DNA of 64,000 nt, from positions 1-64,000 of the forward strand of contig NZ_JAHFUW010000003.1 in the NCBI RefSeq assembly GCF_023264855.1, read 5' to 3'. This DNA comes from Herbiconiux sp. Its GTDB lineage: Bacteria; Actinomycetota; Actinomycetes; Actinomycetales; Microbacteriaceae. The notes beneath the pieces were generated by a model. That model saw only the letters and a list, made by a program, of their open reading frames with translations, was not told the DNA's origin and made no database searches. How positions within the stretch are numbered: position 1 is the stretch's first letter; the number at the start of each line of letters is the position of its first letter. Shown one piece after another: positions 50,425 to 59,080 of the stretch. The translations under genes were made by a program, and so were the position numbers.

Positions 50425-51794
50425 TAGCGTGCACCTCCCATGCTGGACGTTCCGACGCCGATCTCGACGCCGCCCTCGGCCACGGCGAGGTCGATCGCCC
50501 GGTCTGCTGCGCTCAGCAGGCGGTCGATGTCGTCGTCGGTGTGCCGGTAGGAGATGTGGGATCGCTTGAGGTTCAAGGGTAGTTCGAACAGGCCCTGCTC
50601 GATGAGGTGGCGGCGGTAGCCGATGAAGCGGCCCACGTCGTTGGCGAGCAGGTCGGTGAAGGTGCGGGGACGGGGACCGTCGAGGAAATAGCTCACGAAC
50701 ACCGATCCGTAGCCCGTGACCTGCGCGGGCACCCCCTTGAACCGGAACAGCTCGGTGAGGCCGTCGCGCACGCGGTCGCCGAGGCGGAAGACGTGCTCGT
50801 GCACCGGCTCCTGCTCGAGCTTCTTCAATGTGGCGAGGGCGGCCGCCACCACGCCGGGGTGGCCGTTGAAAGTGCCCGCGAAGAAGACCGGCCGGCCCGG
50901 GATGGTGCTGAACTGGTCCATCAGATCGGCCCGGCCGCCGATGGCTCCGATCGGGTAGCCGTTGGCGATCGCCTTGCCGAAGGTGGTGACATCCGGAGTG
51001 ATGCCGCTGATCGCCTGCCAGCCGCCCAGATCGTGCCGGAAGCCCGTGATCACCTCGTCGAAGATGAGCAGCGAGCCGGCCTTCGTGGTCTCCTCGCGCA
51101 GTGCCTGCAGAAACTCCTGCTCGGGCAGCAGGGCGCCCACGTTGTGCGGCACCGGCTCGATGATGACGCCGGCGATCTGATCGCCGTGGGCCGCGAAGGC
51201 CTCGCGGAGAGCCGGGATGTCGTTGAACGGCAGCACCAGGGTCGCGTCGAGCACCTCGGGCAGGATGCCGGTGGACACCGGATCCTGCCGGCCGACCCGC
51301 TCGGGGGAGCTGATCACGTTCAGGCTCACCGAGTCGTGCCAGCCGTGGTAGCAGCCCTGGAACTTCACCACCAGACGGCGGCCGGTGACCGCGCGGGCCA
51401 GCCGGAGCGCGTGGAAGGTGGCCTCGGATCCGGTGGAGGTGAGCAGCGACTTCTCGACGCTCGGCACCAGGCGGGCCAGCAGCTCGCCGAGCTCGACCTC
51501 CTCGGGCGTGACGCCGACGCCCATCAGGTCGGTGCGGCGCAGGGCCGAGGTGACGGCATCCGTGACCTCGGGATCGTTGTGGCCGAGCAGCGGCGGGCCG
51601 AAGGCGGCGTGGAAGTCGATGTACTCGGTGCCCTCGGCGGTGGTGAAACGGGCGCCGTCTGTGCTCGCGATGATCAGGTCTTCCAAACCGGGGATGGACC
51701 GCTGACCGCTGTTGACGCCGCCCGGGATGACCGCACGGGCTCGGGCGGCGAGCTCGGAACTGCGCGTGGTGGGGGCGAGTGAGGTGTGGCTCAC
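50424..51794 (-). CDS. Glutamate-1-semialdehyde aminomutase-like aminotransferase
   Basis: 456 residues from GTG at 51794 with AAGGAG 8 bases upstream. GGVNSGQRSIPG at the N-terminus and TFGKAIANGYPIGAIGG (PLP Lys), together with LLIFDEVITGFR, place it in the HemL-like class III group. A catabolic context with no porphyrin genes makes heme synthesis unlikely. It probably transaminates an amino- or keto-sugar acid feeding the dehydratase pathway. First gene of the leftward operon opposite IclR. Confidence 0.88.
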   Translation of the reverse strand: MSHTSLAPTTRSSELAARARAVIPGGVNSGQRSIPGLEDLIIASTDGARFTTAEGTEYIDFHAAFGPPLLGHNDPEVTDAVTSALRRTDLMGVGVTPEEVELGELLARLVPSVEKSLLTSTGSEATFHALRLARAVTGRRLVVKFQGCYHGWHDSVSLNVISSPERVGRQDPVSTGILPEVLDATLVLPFNDIPALREAFAAHGDQIAGVIIEPVPHNVGALLPEQEFLQALREETTKAGSLLIFDEVITGFRHDLGGWQAISGITPDVTTFGKAIANGYPIGAIGGRADLMDQFSTIPGRPVFFAGTFNGHPGVVAAALATLKKLEQEPVHEHVFRLGDRVRDGLTELFRFKGVPAQVTGYGSVFVSYFLDGPRPRTFTDLLANDVGRFIGYRRHLIEQGLFELPLNLKRSHISYRHTDDDIDRLLSAADRAIDLAVAEGGVEIGVGTSSMGGAR

Positions 51795-51851
51795 CGGGAA
51801 CTCCTTCGTTTCGTCGGTCACACCCAGCCTGATGGAACCTGTTCGTGGTGC

Positions 51852-51897
51852 GCTTCGCCAGAAGCAGTCGTTCGCCAACCATTCGGAATGGCCGAAC
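51852..51897. promoter_or_regulatory. IclR-like operator next to the leftward operon
   Basis: TTCGG-aatgg-CCGAA (51882-51896) is a 5-bp-arm palindrome. The preceding CTTCGCCAGAAGCAGTCGTT (51853-51872) recurs with small changes at about 53020-53042 before the beta-helix gene, suggesting a shared regulatory element. Confidence 0.6.
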
Positions 51898-51975
51898 AAG
51901 ACGCGACCATCGTATGAACGGATGATGCCTGAAAACAAGCGGCAAATGTGTCGAGTCTGTAAAATTACCGCCTCC

Positions 51976-51994
51976 TGTTCGGGAATGCCGAACA
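51976..51994. promoter_or_regulatory. IclR-like operator next to the IclR gene
   Basis: A perfect palindrome TGTTCGG-gaatg-CCGAACA with 7-bp arms lies 57 bases upstream of the IclR start. It matches the core of the site at 51882-51896. Autoregulation by IclR is inferred. Confidence 0.7.
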
Positions 51995-52050
51995 GTTCTG
52001 TCATAATCATCGAAAGCGCGACGAGGTGCGTCTCGCGAAAGGGGGCCGAG

Positions 52051-52911
52051 ATGACCGACACCAGCGATACCGTTCCAGCCACTGCGACGTCGGCGCCGGA
52101 GGAGTCGCGCTATTGGGTGCGCTCGGTGGGCCGAGCGCTCGAGGTGCTCGAACTGCTGGCCGACCAGGTGACCGGTGACGGCCTGTCGGTGACCGAGATC
52201 GGAACCGCGCTCGGCCTCAGCAAGAGCGCGGTGTTCGCCACGCTGTTCACGCTGGAGTCCTCGACGATGATCGCCTCCGCGGGCAGCGGGATGACCCGCC
52301 GTTACCGCCTCGGCCCGGGGCTCGTGCGGCTCGGCCTCCGGGCCGGCGCCCAGAACTCGCTTCGCGACGTCGCGCGGCCGCATCTGCTCGAGCTCTCCCG
52401 GGTCGTGGGGGCGACCTCGCGGCTGGCCGTGTTCGAATCCGACCAGGCCGTCGTGGTCGACCAGGTCGCCCCGAAGGGCACTCTCGCCGCCGACCTCGGC
52501 ATGGGCGCCCGCGAGTTCGCGCACAGCTCGGCGCTCGGCAAGGCCGTGCTGTCGCAGATGAGTGACACCGAGGTGCGAGCACTGGTGGAGCGCCGGGGGC
52601 TCCGCCGCCGCACCGATCGCACGATCGTGGAGGTGGATGCGCTGCTGGAGACATTGCACCACGCCCGGGACATCGGGTACGCCGTCGACGACGAAGAGGA
52701 TGCCGCGGGCGTGTTCTGCATCGGCGCCGCCATCAGCGGGGTCGACGGCCGCTGCGTGGGCGCGATCTCGATCACGAACCTCAAGCTCAACCAGCCCGCC
52801 TGGGTGTGGCAGCGGCTCGGCCGGCTGGTGCACGAGCACGCCCTCGCCATCTCCGCAGCCCTCGGCTACCGCGGGCCCGCCGGCGACGGCCCGGGCGAGC
52901 TGCCCGCTTGA
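52051..52911 (+). CDS. IclR-family transcriptional regulator
   Basis: 286 residues from ATG at 52051. The N-terminal winged helix is SVGRALEVLELLADQVTGDG, then SVTEIGTALGLSKSAVFATL; the effector domain covers PHLLELSRVVGATSRLAVFE to the end, with the HSSALGKAVLSQM segment typical of IclR. It lies between the leftward catabolic operon and the rightward uptake genes. Palindromic operators in the divergent region imply control of both. Confidence 0.93.
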   Translation: MTDTSDTVPATATSAPEESRYWVRSVGRALEVLELLADQVTGDGLSVTEIGTALGLSKSAVFATLFTLESSTMIASAGSGMTRRYRLGPGLVRLGLRAGAQNSLRDVARPHLLELSRVVGATSRLAVFESDQAVVVDQVAPKGTLAADLGMGAREFAHSSALGKAVLSQMSDTEVRALVERRGLRRRTDRTIVEVDALLETLHHARDIGYAVDDEEDAAGVFCIGAAISGVDGRCVGAISITNLKLNQPAWVWQRLGRLVHEHALAISAALGYRGPAGDGPGELPA

Positions 52912-53017
52912 CGCGGGAGCCGACGAGCCGTTATGGTCACCTCACCCGGTTCGGCGACGCAGCCTCGTCGCCCCCATCCGGTTTCACCAACGCCCCGCAC
53001 CAGCATTCTGGCGCGGG

Positions 53018-53100
53018 CGGTCTTTCGCCAGAAGACAGTCGATCGCACACCATCCGGTTGCCGACGGAACAGTCCGTCATCATCCTGGAGGTCTACTGCG
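53018..53100 (+). promoter_or_regulatory. Upstream element of the beta-helix gene
   Basis: TTTCGCCAGAAGACAGTCGA followed by ACCATCCGGTTGCCGAC parallels the element before the leftward operon (51852-51897). GGAGG lies 11 bases before the ATG at 53101. Probably a third IclR target. Confidence 0.5.
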
Positions 53101-55311
53101 ATGTCCCGTTCCCCGCGCTCCACCGTCCCTGCCGAGGCCGAGGCCGAGGCCGAAGCAGTCTCCGGCCGTCGCCGCGTGCTCCAGCTCACCGGCCTCGGCG
53201 TGCTCGCCTCGGTCGGCACCGCGCTGGTCGCCGACCAGCCCGCATCCGCCGACTCCGACGCGGAGCGGAAGGCCGGCGCGCCCTCGGTTCTGGGTGTGGG
53301 CACGGCTGCCGAACTGACGGCCCTGAAAGTGGCCGCGATCGCCGACGGCACGGTCGTCGTGCTCGCCGGCCACGCCCAGCGCGGTGACGGCGGCGGACGG
53401 GTGGTGCGTTACGAGGCCGCCTCCACGGCCGACGCGAACGGTGGCACCGTGCTCGCCCCCGACAAGCCGGGGCGCGGGGGCACGGGCCGCTGGCACGTGC
53501 TGCACGACGGATCCGCCGACCTGCGCTGGTTCGGGGTGATGGATGCGACGGTGGCCGCCGACGACGCCCTCGACGCGCTGCTGGCCGATCCCTCCGTCGA
53601 GGTGATCGACGTGCACACCGATATCAATGCGGTGCGCCGTCACCGCGTCTCCCGCTCGACGGTGACGCTCGACTTCCACGGCCACCTGATGACCGCCGAC
53701 GGTATCGAGAACGCCCCGGCCAACGATCCCTTCGCCGCCGTGCTGTTCTTCACCGGCACCCCCACCGACCGGGTGCAGGCCTCGGCCCTGGCCGAGACCG
53801 TGCCCGACCTCGGCGACGTGTTCCCGGTGGCCGACTCCTCGTTCTTCTCGGTCGACTCCTGGTACAGCGCCGAGATCGCCAGCAAGGGCGGGCTCTACGA
53901 GAAGGAACTGCAGAAGCTCGTCCGGGTCACCCAGATCATCGACGGCAGCCACATCCGGGTCGACTACAAGAGCGGCTGGACCCTGGAGGCCGGCCGCGCG
54001 GTCACCTGGACCGAGATCGACGTGGTGCACGACGTCACCGTGAAGAACCTGCGCTTCCGCGGCGGCGGCACCGACGAGCTCACCGGCTCGCATCCGCTGG
54101 CCTTCGAATACGCGGTGCACTGCGACGTGGAGGACGTCGACGGTTCGCTCACCTTCTGGCCGCTCGTGATGCGCCGCTGGAACAGCCATTACCGCACCAC
54201 CGGATGCTCGCTGCGGAACCCCACATCCGTCACCTGGGGCGGCGCGGGCTACCTCACCCAGCAGATCTACTGCCTCTACGGCTACGTGGCCAACTGCACC
54301 ACCTCGAACGCCCGGCACCTCAACGACTTCACCGCGTCGGCCTACTCGCTGGTGGAGAACTGCCACGGTGACGGCGACGATCAGGGCCCGTTCGTGACGC
54401 ACGGCCAGTTCGAGCACGACCTCACGTACACGGGCAATTCGGGCCTGATGACCTTCGCCAACTCGGGCGCCGCCTGGGGCTCGGCGGCGAAACGGATCAC
54501 CGTGCGCAAGCACGTCTGCTCGTGGTTCGTGGCGCGGGTGAAGATCACCGATCTCACGCTGGAAGACGTGCAGGTGATCGGAAAGCCGGGGCTGGCCGGA
54601 TCCGGGATGATCTGGATCAACGCCGACGGCGTCCAGCTGCGCGGCTGCAGCGCCGACAGCACGCTCGTGATCACGCAGTCCAGTGCGCTGTCGACCCGGC
54701 CGACGGTGATCGCCGACTCCTGGTTCCGCTTTCCGGTGAGCGGCGGCGAGATCACGAACGCCACGGTGACCTCGCCCGTGCACCTCGTGCGCACCCGGAT
54801 CGACGGCATCGACGGCCAGGCCTTCTCCGGTCGCGGCGACCTCGTGCTCGACGGCTGCCGGCTGAACGGTGCCGAGGGCGCGGGCGTGCTCACCGTCGTC
54901 TCGGCCCGGGCGCGATTCGCCGGGACCTCCTTCGAGAACATCTCACTCGTCGCCGCTCCGGGGGAGGCGCAGTCGCTGGAACTCGTGGCCGGCTGCCATA
55001 TCTCGGGCACCGGGTCGACCGGATCCGCGCTTTCCCGCACCGGCGACGGCCCGCTCACGCTGACGCTCGCCGACGGCAGCAGCGAGCAGACGGATGCCGC
55101 GGCCCGCCACCTGCTGCTCGACGCCGGCCCGCTGCAGTTCCGGGCCTCCGGCATGCGCTTCTCCGGTGGCGCCCTGGAATTTTCGGGCCAGGCGGTCGGT
55201 GCCGACTCCAGCTATCTGCAGACCGGATGCGTGGAGTCGGGCGTGACACGGGTCGGTGTCCCCGACGACGGCGACCGCTCGCTCAGCTCCGGGAATCTCG
55301 TCCTGACCTGA
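53101..55311 (+). CDS. Tat-exported right-handed beta-helix protein
   Basis: 736 residues from ATG at 53101. The leader GRRRVLQLTGLGVLASVGTA carries a twin-arginine motif. The mature part begins with a segment like tail-associated or pectate-lyase-like proteins (LGVGTAAELTALKVAAIADG, DLRWFGVMDATVAADDALDA). It continues in a long repetitive region of short strands (VTVKNLRFRGGGTDELTG, LEDVQVIGKPGLAGSG, LVLDGCRLNGAEGAGVL) compatible with a parallel beta-helix, as in polysaccharide lyases and glycosidases. It probably binds or cleaves a polysaccharide outside the cell and supplies the pathway. Confidence 0.8.
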   Translation: MSRSPRSTVPAEAEAEAEAVSGRRRVLQLTGLGVLASVGTALVADQPASADSDAERKAGAPSVLGVGTAAELTALKVAAIADGTVVVLAGHAQRGDGGGRVVRYEAASTADANGGTVLAPDKPGRGGTGRWHVLHDGSADLRWFGVMDATVAADDALDALLADPSVEVIDVHTDINAVRRHRVSRSTVTLDFHGHLMTADGIENAPANDPFAAVLFFTGTPTDRVQASALAETVPDLGDVFPVADSSFFSVDSWYSAEIASKGGLYEKELQKLVRVTQIIDGSHIRVDYKSGWTLEAGRAVTWTEIDVVHDVTVKNLRFRGGGTDELTGSHPLAFEYAVHCDVEDVDGSLTFWPLVMRRWNSHYRTTGCSLRNPTSVTWGGAGYLTQQIYCLYGYVANCTTSNARHLNDFTASAYSLVENCHGDGDDQGPFVTHGQFEHDLTYTGNSGLMTFANSGAAWGSAAKRITVRKHVCSWFVARVKITDLTLEDVQVIGKPGLAGSGMIWINADGVQLRGCSADSTLVITQSSALSTRPTVIADSWFRFPVSGGEITNATVTSPVHLVRTRIDGIDGQAFSGRGDLVLDGCRLNGAEGAGVLTVVSARARFAGTSFENISLVAAPGEAQSLELVAGCHISGTGSTGSALSRTGDGPLTLTLADGSSEQTDAAARHLLLDAGPLQFRASGMRFSGGALEFSGQAVGADSSYLQTGCVESGVTRVGVPDDGDRSLSSGNLVLT

Positions 55312-55378
55312 TCCGCCGCGCCGGCCATCCGGCCTGTCCGCTCCTTCCTGCCCCACCGATCCCTCGTTCGGAGATCCC

Positions 55379-56650
55379 ATGACTTCCACCCCGGCCCCTC
55401 GCCCCGTGCGCCTGCTGCTCGTCGGCGCCGGTAACCGCGGGCAGTCGTACGTGCGTTGGGTGCACGCGCATCCGGAGCTCGCCCGGCTGGGGGCGGTGGC
55501 GGATCCGCGTTCCCACCAGCGCGACCTCGTCGCGGCCGGCGACGCCTCGGTGGAGCACTTCGCCGACTGGCGCGAGGTGCTCGAGCGCGGCGAGCGGGTG
55601 GCGGATGCGGTGATCATCGCCACGCAGGACCGGCAGCACGTCGAGCCCGCGATCGCCTTCGCCGAGGCGGGTTACGCCATCCTGATGGAGAAGCCACTGG
55701 CGCCCACCGAGGCCGAGAGTCGGCGGATCGTCGAGGCGGTCACCCGCACGGGTGTGCTCTTCGGCGTCTGCCACGTAATGCGCTACATGCCCTACACCGA
55801 CCTGGTGAAAGAGGTCGTCGACTCCGGCGTGCTCGGCGAGATCGTGACCGTGCAGCACCTCGAACCGGTGGGCTGGTGGCACATGGCGCACTCCTACGTG
55901 CGCGGTCCGTGGCGGCGGGAGGACCAGGCCGCCCCGATGCTGCTGGCCAAGTCGAGTCACGACCTCGACTGGATCCGTTATGTCACCGGCAAGCGCATCG
56001 CCGCCGTCTCGAGCTTCGGATCGCGGCACCACTTCCGGGCTGAGAACAGACCGCCGACCGCGGCCGACCGCTGCCTGGACTGCCCGCTGCAGCACACCTG
56101 CCCCTACGCCGCGCAGAAGCTGTACGTCGAGACCTTCCGCCGCGAGGGCGCCGTGTGGCCGGTGACGGTGATCACCGATCGCACCGATGAGGCCGGTGTG
56201 ATCGAGGCGCTGCGCACCGGACCCTACGGCCGGTGCGTGTACGCCAGCGACAACACGGTGGTCGACAACCAGGTGCTGAGCTTCCGCTTCGACGACGGCA
56301 CGGCCGGCACCTTCGTGATGACGGCGTTCAGCGAGCAGACGCACCGGCGCACCCACCTGTTCGGCACCCACGGCTCGCTCGAGGGCGACGGCGAGAGCGT
56401 GCGGGTGGTCGACTTCCGCACCGGCGAAGCCACCGTGCGCGAGGTGGGGCCCACCGGCGCCGCGAACGCGGGCGGCGACCACGGCGGCGGCGACGGCGGC
56501 GTGATGGCGGCGTTCGTGGGAGCCGTCGCCACCGGAGACGCCTCGCTGATCCGCTCCGGCCCGCGGGAATCCCTCGACAGCCACCTCGCCGTCTTCGCGG
56601 CCGAGCGATCCCGCCACGAGGGCCGGATCGTGGAGGTGCCGCAGGCATGA
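55379..56650 (+). CDS. Gfo/Idh/MocA-family oxidoreductase with Cys insertion
   Basis: 423 residues. LLVGAGNRGQSYVRWVHAH is the nucleotide fold and AILMEKPLAPTEAESRRIVE the EKP catalytic motif; the substrate domain includes HLEPVGWWHMAHSYVRGPWR and KSSHDLDWIRYVTGKR. A cysteine cluster CLDCPLQHTC follows, possibly binding zinc. It likely oxidises a sugar or inositol-like compound. Second of the rightward genes; the binding protein gene follows 95 bases on. Confidence 0.9.
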   Translation: MTSTPAPRPVRLLLVGAGNRGQSYVRWVHAHPELARLGAVADPRSHQRDLVAAGDASVEHFADWREVLERGERVADAVIIATQDRQHVEPAIAFAEAGYAILMEKPLAPTEAESRRIVEAVTRTGVLFGVCHVMRYMPYTDLVKEVVDSGVLGEIVTVQHLEPVGWWHMAHSYVRGPWRREDQAAPMLLAKSSHDLDWIRYVTGKRIAAVSSFGSRHHFRAENRPPTAADRCLDCPLQHTCPYAAQKLYVETFRREGAVWPVTVITDRTDEAGVIEALRTGPYGRCVYASDNTVVDNQVLSFRFDDGTAGTFVMTAFSEQTHRRTHLFGTHGSLEGDGESVRVVDFRTGEATVREVGPTGAANAGGDHGGGDGGVMAAFVGAVATGDASLIRSGPRESLDSHLAVFAAERSRHEGRIVEVPQA

Positions 56651-56745
56651 CCGGCTCACGTCCTTCCTTCTTCCCCTCTCTTTCCGTTCCGTTCCCGCAC
56701 CATCACTCGGACGACGCCCGTCGTCCTCATCCCCGAAGGAGCACC

Positions 56746-57984
56746 ATGCAGCACAGGAAAACCCTCGCGGCGGTCGCCGTCGCCGCGACCTCCGCGATCG
56801 CCCTCGCCGGTTGTGCCGGCGGCAGCACCGACGGCGGCGACGCCAAGGTCACCATGTGGATCTACCCGGTGATCGCCGACGAAGCCGCTCACTCCTCCTA
56901 CTGGGACGGGCTGATCGCCTCCTACGAGAAAGCGAATCCCGGAGTCGAGGTCGACTACGAGATCTACCCCTGGGCCAACCGCGACGAGTCGCTGCAGACG
57001 GCGATCGCCGCCGGCAAGGGCCCCGACCTGGTGTACCTCATCCCCGACCAGCTCTCGTCGTACGCCTCCTCGATCGAGCCGATGGACGCCTATCTGCCGG
57101 CCGAGCAGGCCGACGACATCCTGCCGAACGTGCGCGACTCGATCACCATCGACGGCTCCCTGATGGGCACCCCGCTGCTCACCAGCGCCAACGCACTGAT
57201 GTGCGACCGCTCGGCCTTCGAGAAGGCGGGCATCACCGACTACCCGAAGACCTGGGACGACCTTATGGAGATGGCGCCCACCTTCAAGCAGAACGACATC
57301 TACACCACGCAGTACTTCGGCTCGCCCGAGGTGACGCTCAACATGACCTTCTACCCGCTGCTCTGGCAGGCGGGCGGATCGGTGTTCAGCGACGACGGCA
57401 GCGAGGTGGCGTTCGACGGCCCCGAGGGCGTCGCCGCGCTGACCTACCTCACCGAGCTGGCGCAGAACGACTACCTCGAGCCCGACCTCATCTCCACCAT
57501 GCCGGCGTTGGAGCAGACCGCACTGGCCACCGGCCAGGTCGCCTGCACCTGGCAGTCGGGACCGGCGGATGTCGCCTCCTACTGGGGCGAGGACAACATC
57601 GAGATCCTGCCGCCGCTGACCGACGAGGAGAGCGTGTCGTACGGCACGGTCGGTTCGCTGGCCATGCTCAAGGGAGCGCAGGACAAGGAGGCGGCCGGCG
57701 CGTTCGCGGCCTACGCCACCGATGCCGACAACGTGAAGGCCTTCGACCTGGCGTCGAACTACTTCTCGCCGCTGGCCTCGACCGGCGAGCTCTACGCCGA
57801 CGACCCGATCCAGTCGGCCATCGAAGACGTCATCCCGACCAGCCGGGTGGGCGAGCTCTACCCGGGCGCCCGCGAGGTGATGGGGGTTCTGGCCCCCGAG
57901 ATCCAGGCGGCGCTGCTCGGCACCAAGACGCCGGAGCAGGCGCTGAAGGATGCGGCCGCCGCCGCGGAACCACTGCTCGGCTAG
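56746..57984 (+). CDS. ABC transporter sugar-binding lipoprotein
   Basis: 412 residues. Signal peptide KTLAAVAVAATSAIALAGC with lipobox LAGC. The family 1 solute-binding fold is evident from VTMWIYPVIADEAAH, YEKANPGVEVDYEIYPWANR, AAGKGPDLVYLIPDQ and YPKTWDDLMEMAP. It captures a sugar or oligosaccharide and delivers it to the two permeases downstream. A strong hairpin separates it from them, which often keeps binding protein levels higher. Confidence 0.92.
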   Translation: MQHRKTLAAVAVAATSAIALAGCAGGSTDGGDAKVTMWIYPVIADEAAHSSYWDGLIASYEKANPGVEVDYEIYPWANRDESLQTAIAAGKGPDLVYLIPDQLSSYASSIEPMDAYLPAEQADDILPNVRDSITIDGSLMGTPLLTSANALMCDRSAFEKAGITDYPKTWDDLMEMAPTFKQNDIYTTQYFGSPEVTLNMTFYPLLWQAGGSVFSDDGSEVAFDGPEGVAALTYLTELAQNDYLEPDLISTMPALEQTALATGQVACTWQSGPADVASYWGEDNIEILPPLTDEESVSYGTVGSLAMLKGAQDKEAAGAFAAYATDADNVKAFDLASNYFSPLASTGELYADDPIQSAIEDVIPTSRVGELYPGAREVMGVLAPEIQAALLGTKTPEQALKDAAAAAEPLLG

Positions 57985-57997
57985 ATCCCGGGATCCG

Positions 57998-58034
57998 GCG
58001 GGCGGCGCAGCCATCCACGGACTGCGCCGCCCGC
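57998..58034. other. Intercistronic hairpin after the binding-protein gene
   Basis: GCGGGCGGCGCAG (57998-58010) and CTGCGCCGCCCGC (58022-58034) form a perfect 13-bp stem with an 11-base loop. It lacks a T run. Such structures protect binding-protein mRNA and reduce read-through to the permease genes. Confidence 0.75.
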
Positions 58035-58087
58035 TCCCGGCCGGCCTCCACCCGAGCCGGCACCATCCATCCGCAGAAGGAGAACCG

Positions 58088-59080
58088 ATGACCGACCAAG
58101 CCGGCACCATCCCGGTGCCCCGTGCTGTCGAGGCGGCCGAGCCCGAGGCCCTCTCGGGGCCGCCCACGCGCGGGAGAACGTCCGGCGAGCCCCCGCGGCG
58201 TGGCGGAGCATCCGTGCGCCGCGTGCTGGCACGGCGCGAGGCGCGCATCGCGCTGCTGTTCGTGCTCCCCGCCTTTCTACTCTTTCTCGCCTTCCGCTTC
58301 GGCCCCGCCATCGCCGGCGTCGGGCTGAGCTTCTTCGACTACGACATCTCGGGCACCCTCGACTTCGAGGGCCTGGACAACTTCGTGCGGCTCGTGCAGG
58401 ATCCGGTGTTCTGGCGCTCGCTGCTGGTGACGGTGCTGTTCTCGCTGCTCGCCGTGCCCCTCACCCTCGCCATCTCGATCGCGCTGGCCCTGGCCGTGCG
58501 GCGCACCTTCCGCGGCTCGCGGTTCTTCCGCTCGGTGTTCTTCTTGCCGGTGATCACCTCGCTCGTGCTGGCCGGCGCCATCTTCAAGTGGATCTTCTCC
58601 ACCGACGGCCCGTGGTCGCAGCTGATGGAACCGCTGGGTCTCGGCGGCTCGTGGCTCAACTCGCCGGTCCTGGTCATCCCGGCCCTGGTGATCGTGAGCG
58701 TCTGGTCGCGGTTCGGCTACGGGATGCTGATCGCCCTCGCCGCCCTGCAGGACGTGCCGCGTGAGCTCGAGGAGGCCGCGCTGATGGACGGTGCCGGCGC
58801 CTGGGCGCGGTTCCGCTTCATCGTCTTCCCGCACCTGCGACCCACGCTGCTGTTCCTGGCCGTGATCGAGACCACGGCCAGCTTCCAGGTGTTCGACCTC
58901 ATCTACGTGATGACGCAGGGCGGCCCGGCCCGGGGCAGCTACACGCTCGTCTACATGCTCTACGACCAGGGCTTCAAGTACTTCGACTACGGCTACGCCG
59001 CCGCCATCGGAGTGGTGCTCTTCATCATGACCCTCGCCGTCGCGCTCATCCAGCGCCGGCTCATCGGAGGACGAAAATGA
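58088..59080 (+). CDS. ABC sugar transporter permease 1
   Basis: 330 residues with an N-terminal tail of 50 residues and six membrane helices (MalF/UgpA type). The EAA loop is EEAALMDGAGAWARFRFIVF. It pairs with the permease that starts 4 bases before its stop (ATGA). No ATPase gene is present, so a shared MsiK-type ATPase elsewhere is expected, as is common in actinobacteria. Confidence 0.92.
   Translation: MTDQAGTIPVPRAVEAAEPEALSGPPTRGRTSGEPPRRGGASVRRVLARREARIALLFVLPAFLLFLAFRFGPAIAGVGLSFFDYDISGTLDFEGLDNFVRLVQDPVFWRSLLVTVLFSLLAVPLTLAISIALALAVRRTFRGSRFFRSVFFLPVITSLVLAGAIFKWIFSTDGPWSQLMEPLGLGGSWLNSPVLVIPALVIVSVWSRFGYGMLIALAALQDVPRELEEAALMDGAGAWARFRFIVFPHLRPTLLFLAVIETTASFQVFDLIYVMTQGGPARGSYTLVYMLYDQGFKYFDYGYAAAIGVVLFIMTLAVALIQRRLIGGRK

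Noticed and set aside
50424-51794. Heme-biosynthetic hemL gene
   Set aside because: Sequence is HemL-like but the gene leads a catabolic operon beside IclR with no tetrapyrrole genes nearby.
49237-52839. A single 1200-residue protein in the frame of the dehydratase
   Set aside because: Only the last 395 residues match a family; the rest is antisense to IclR and out of frame with the aminotransferase.
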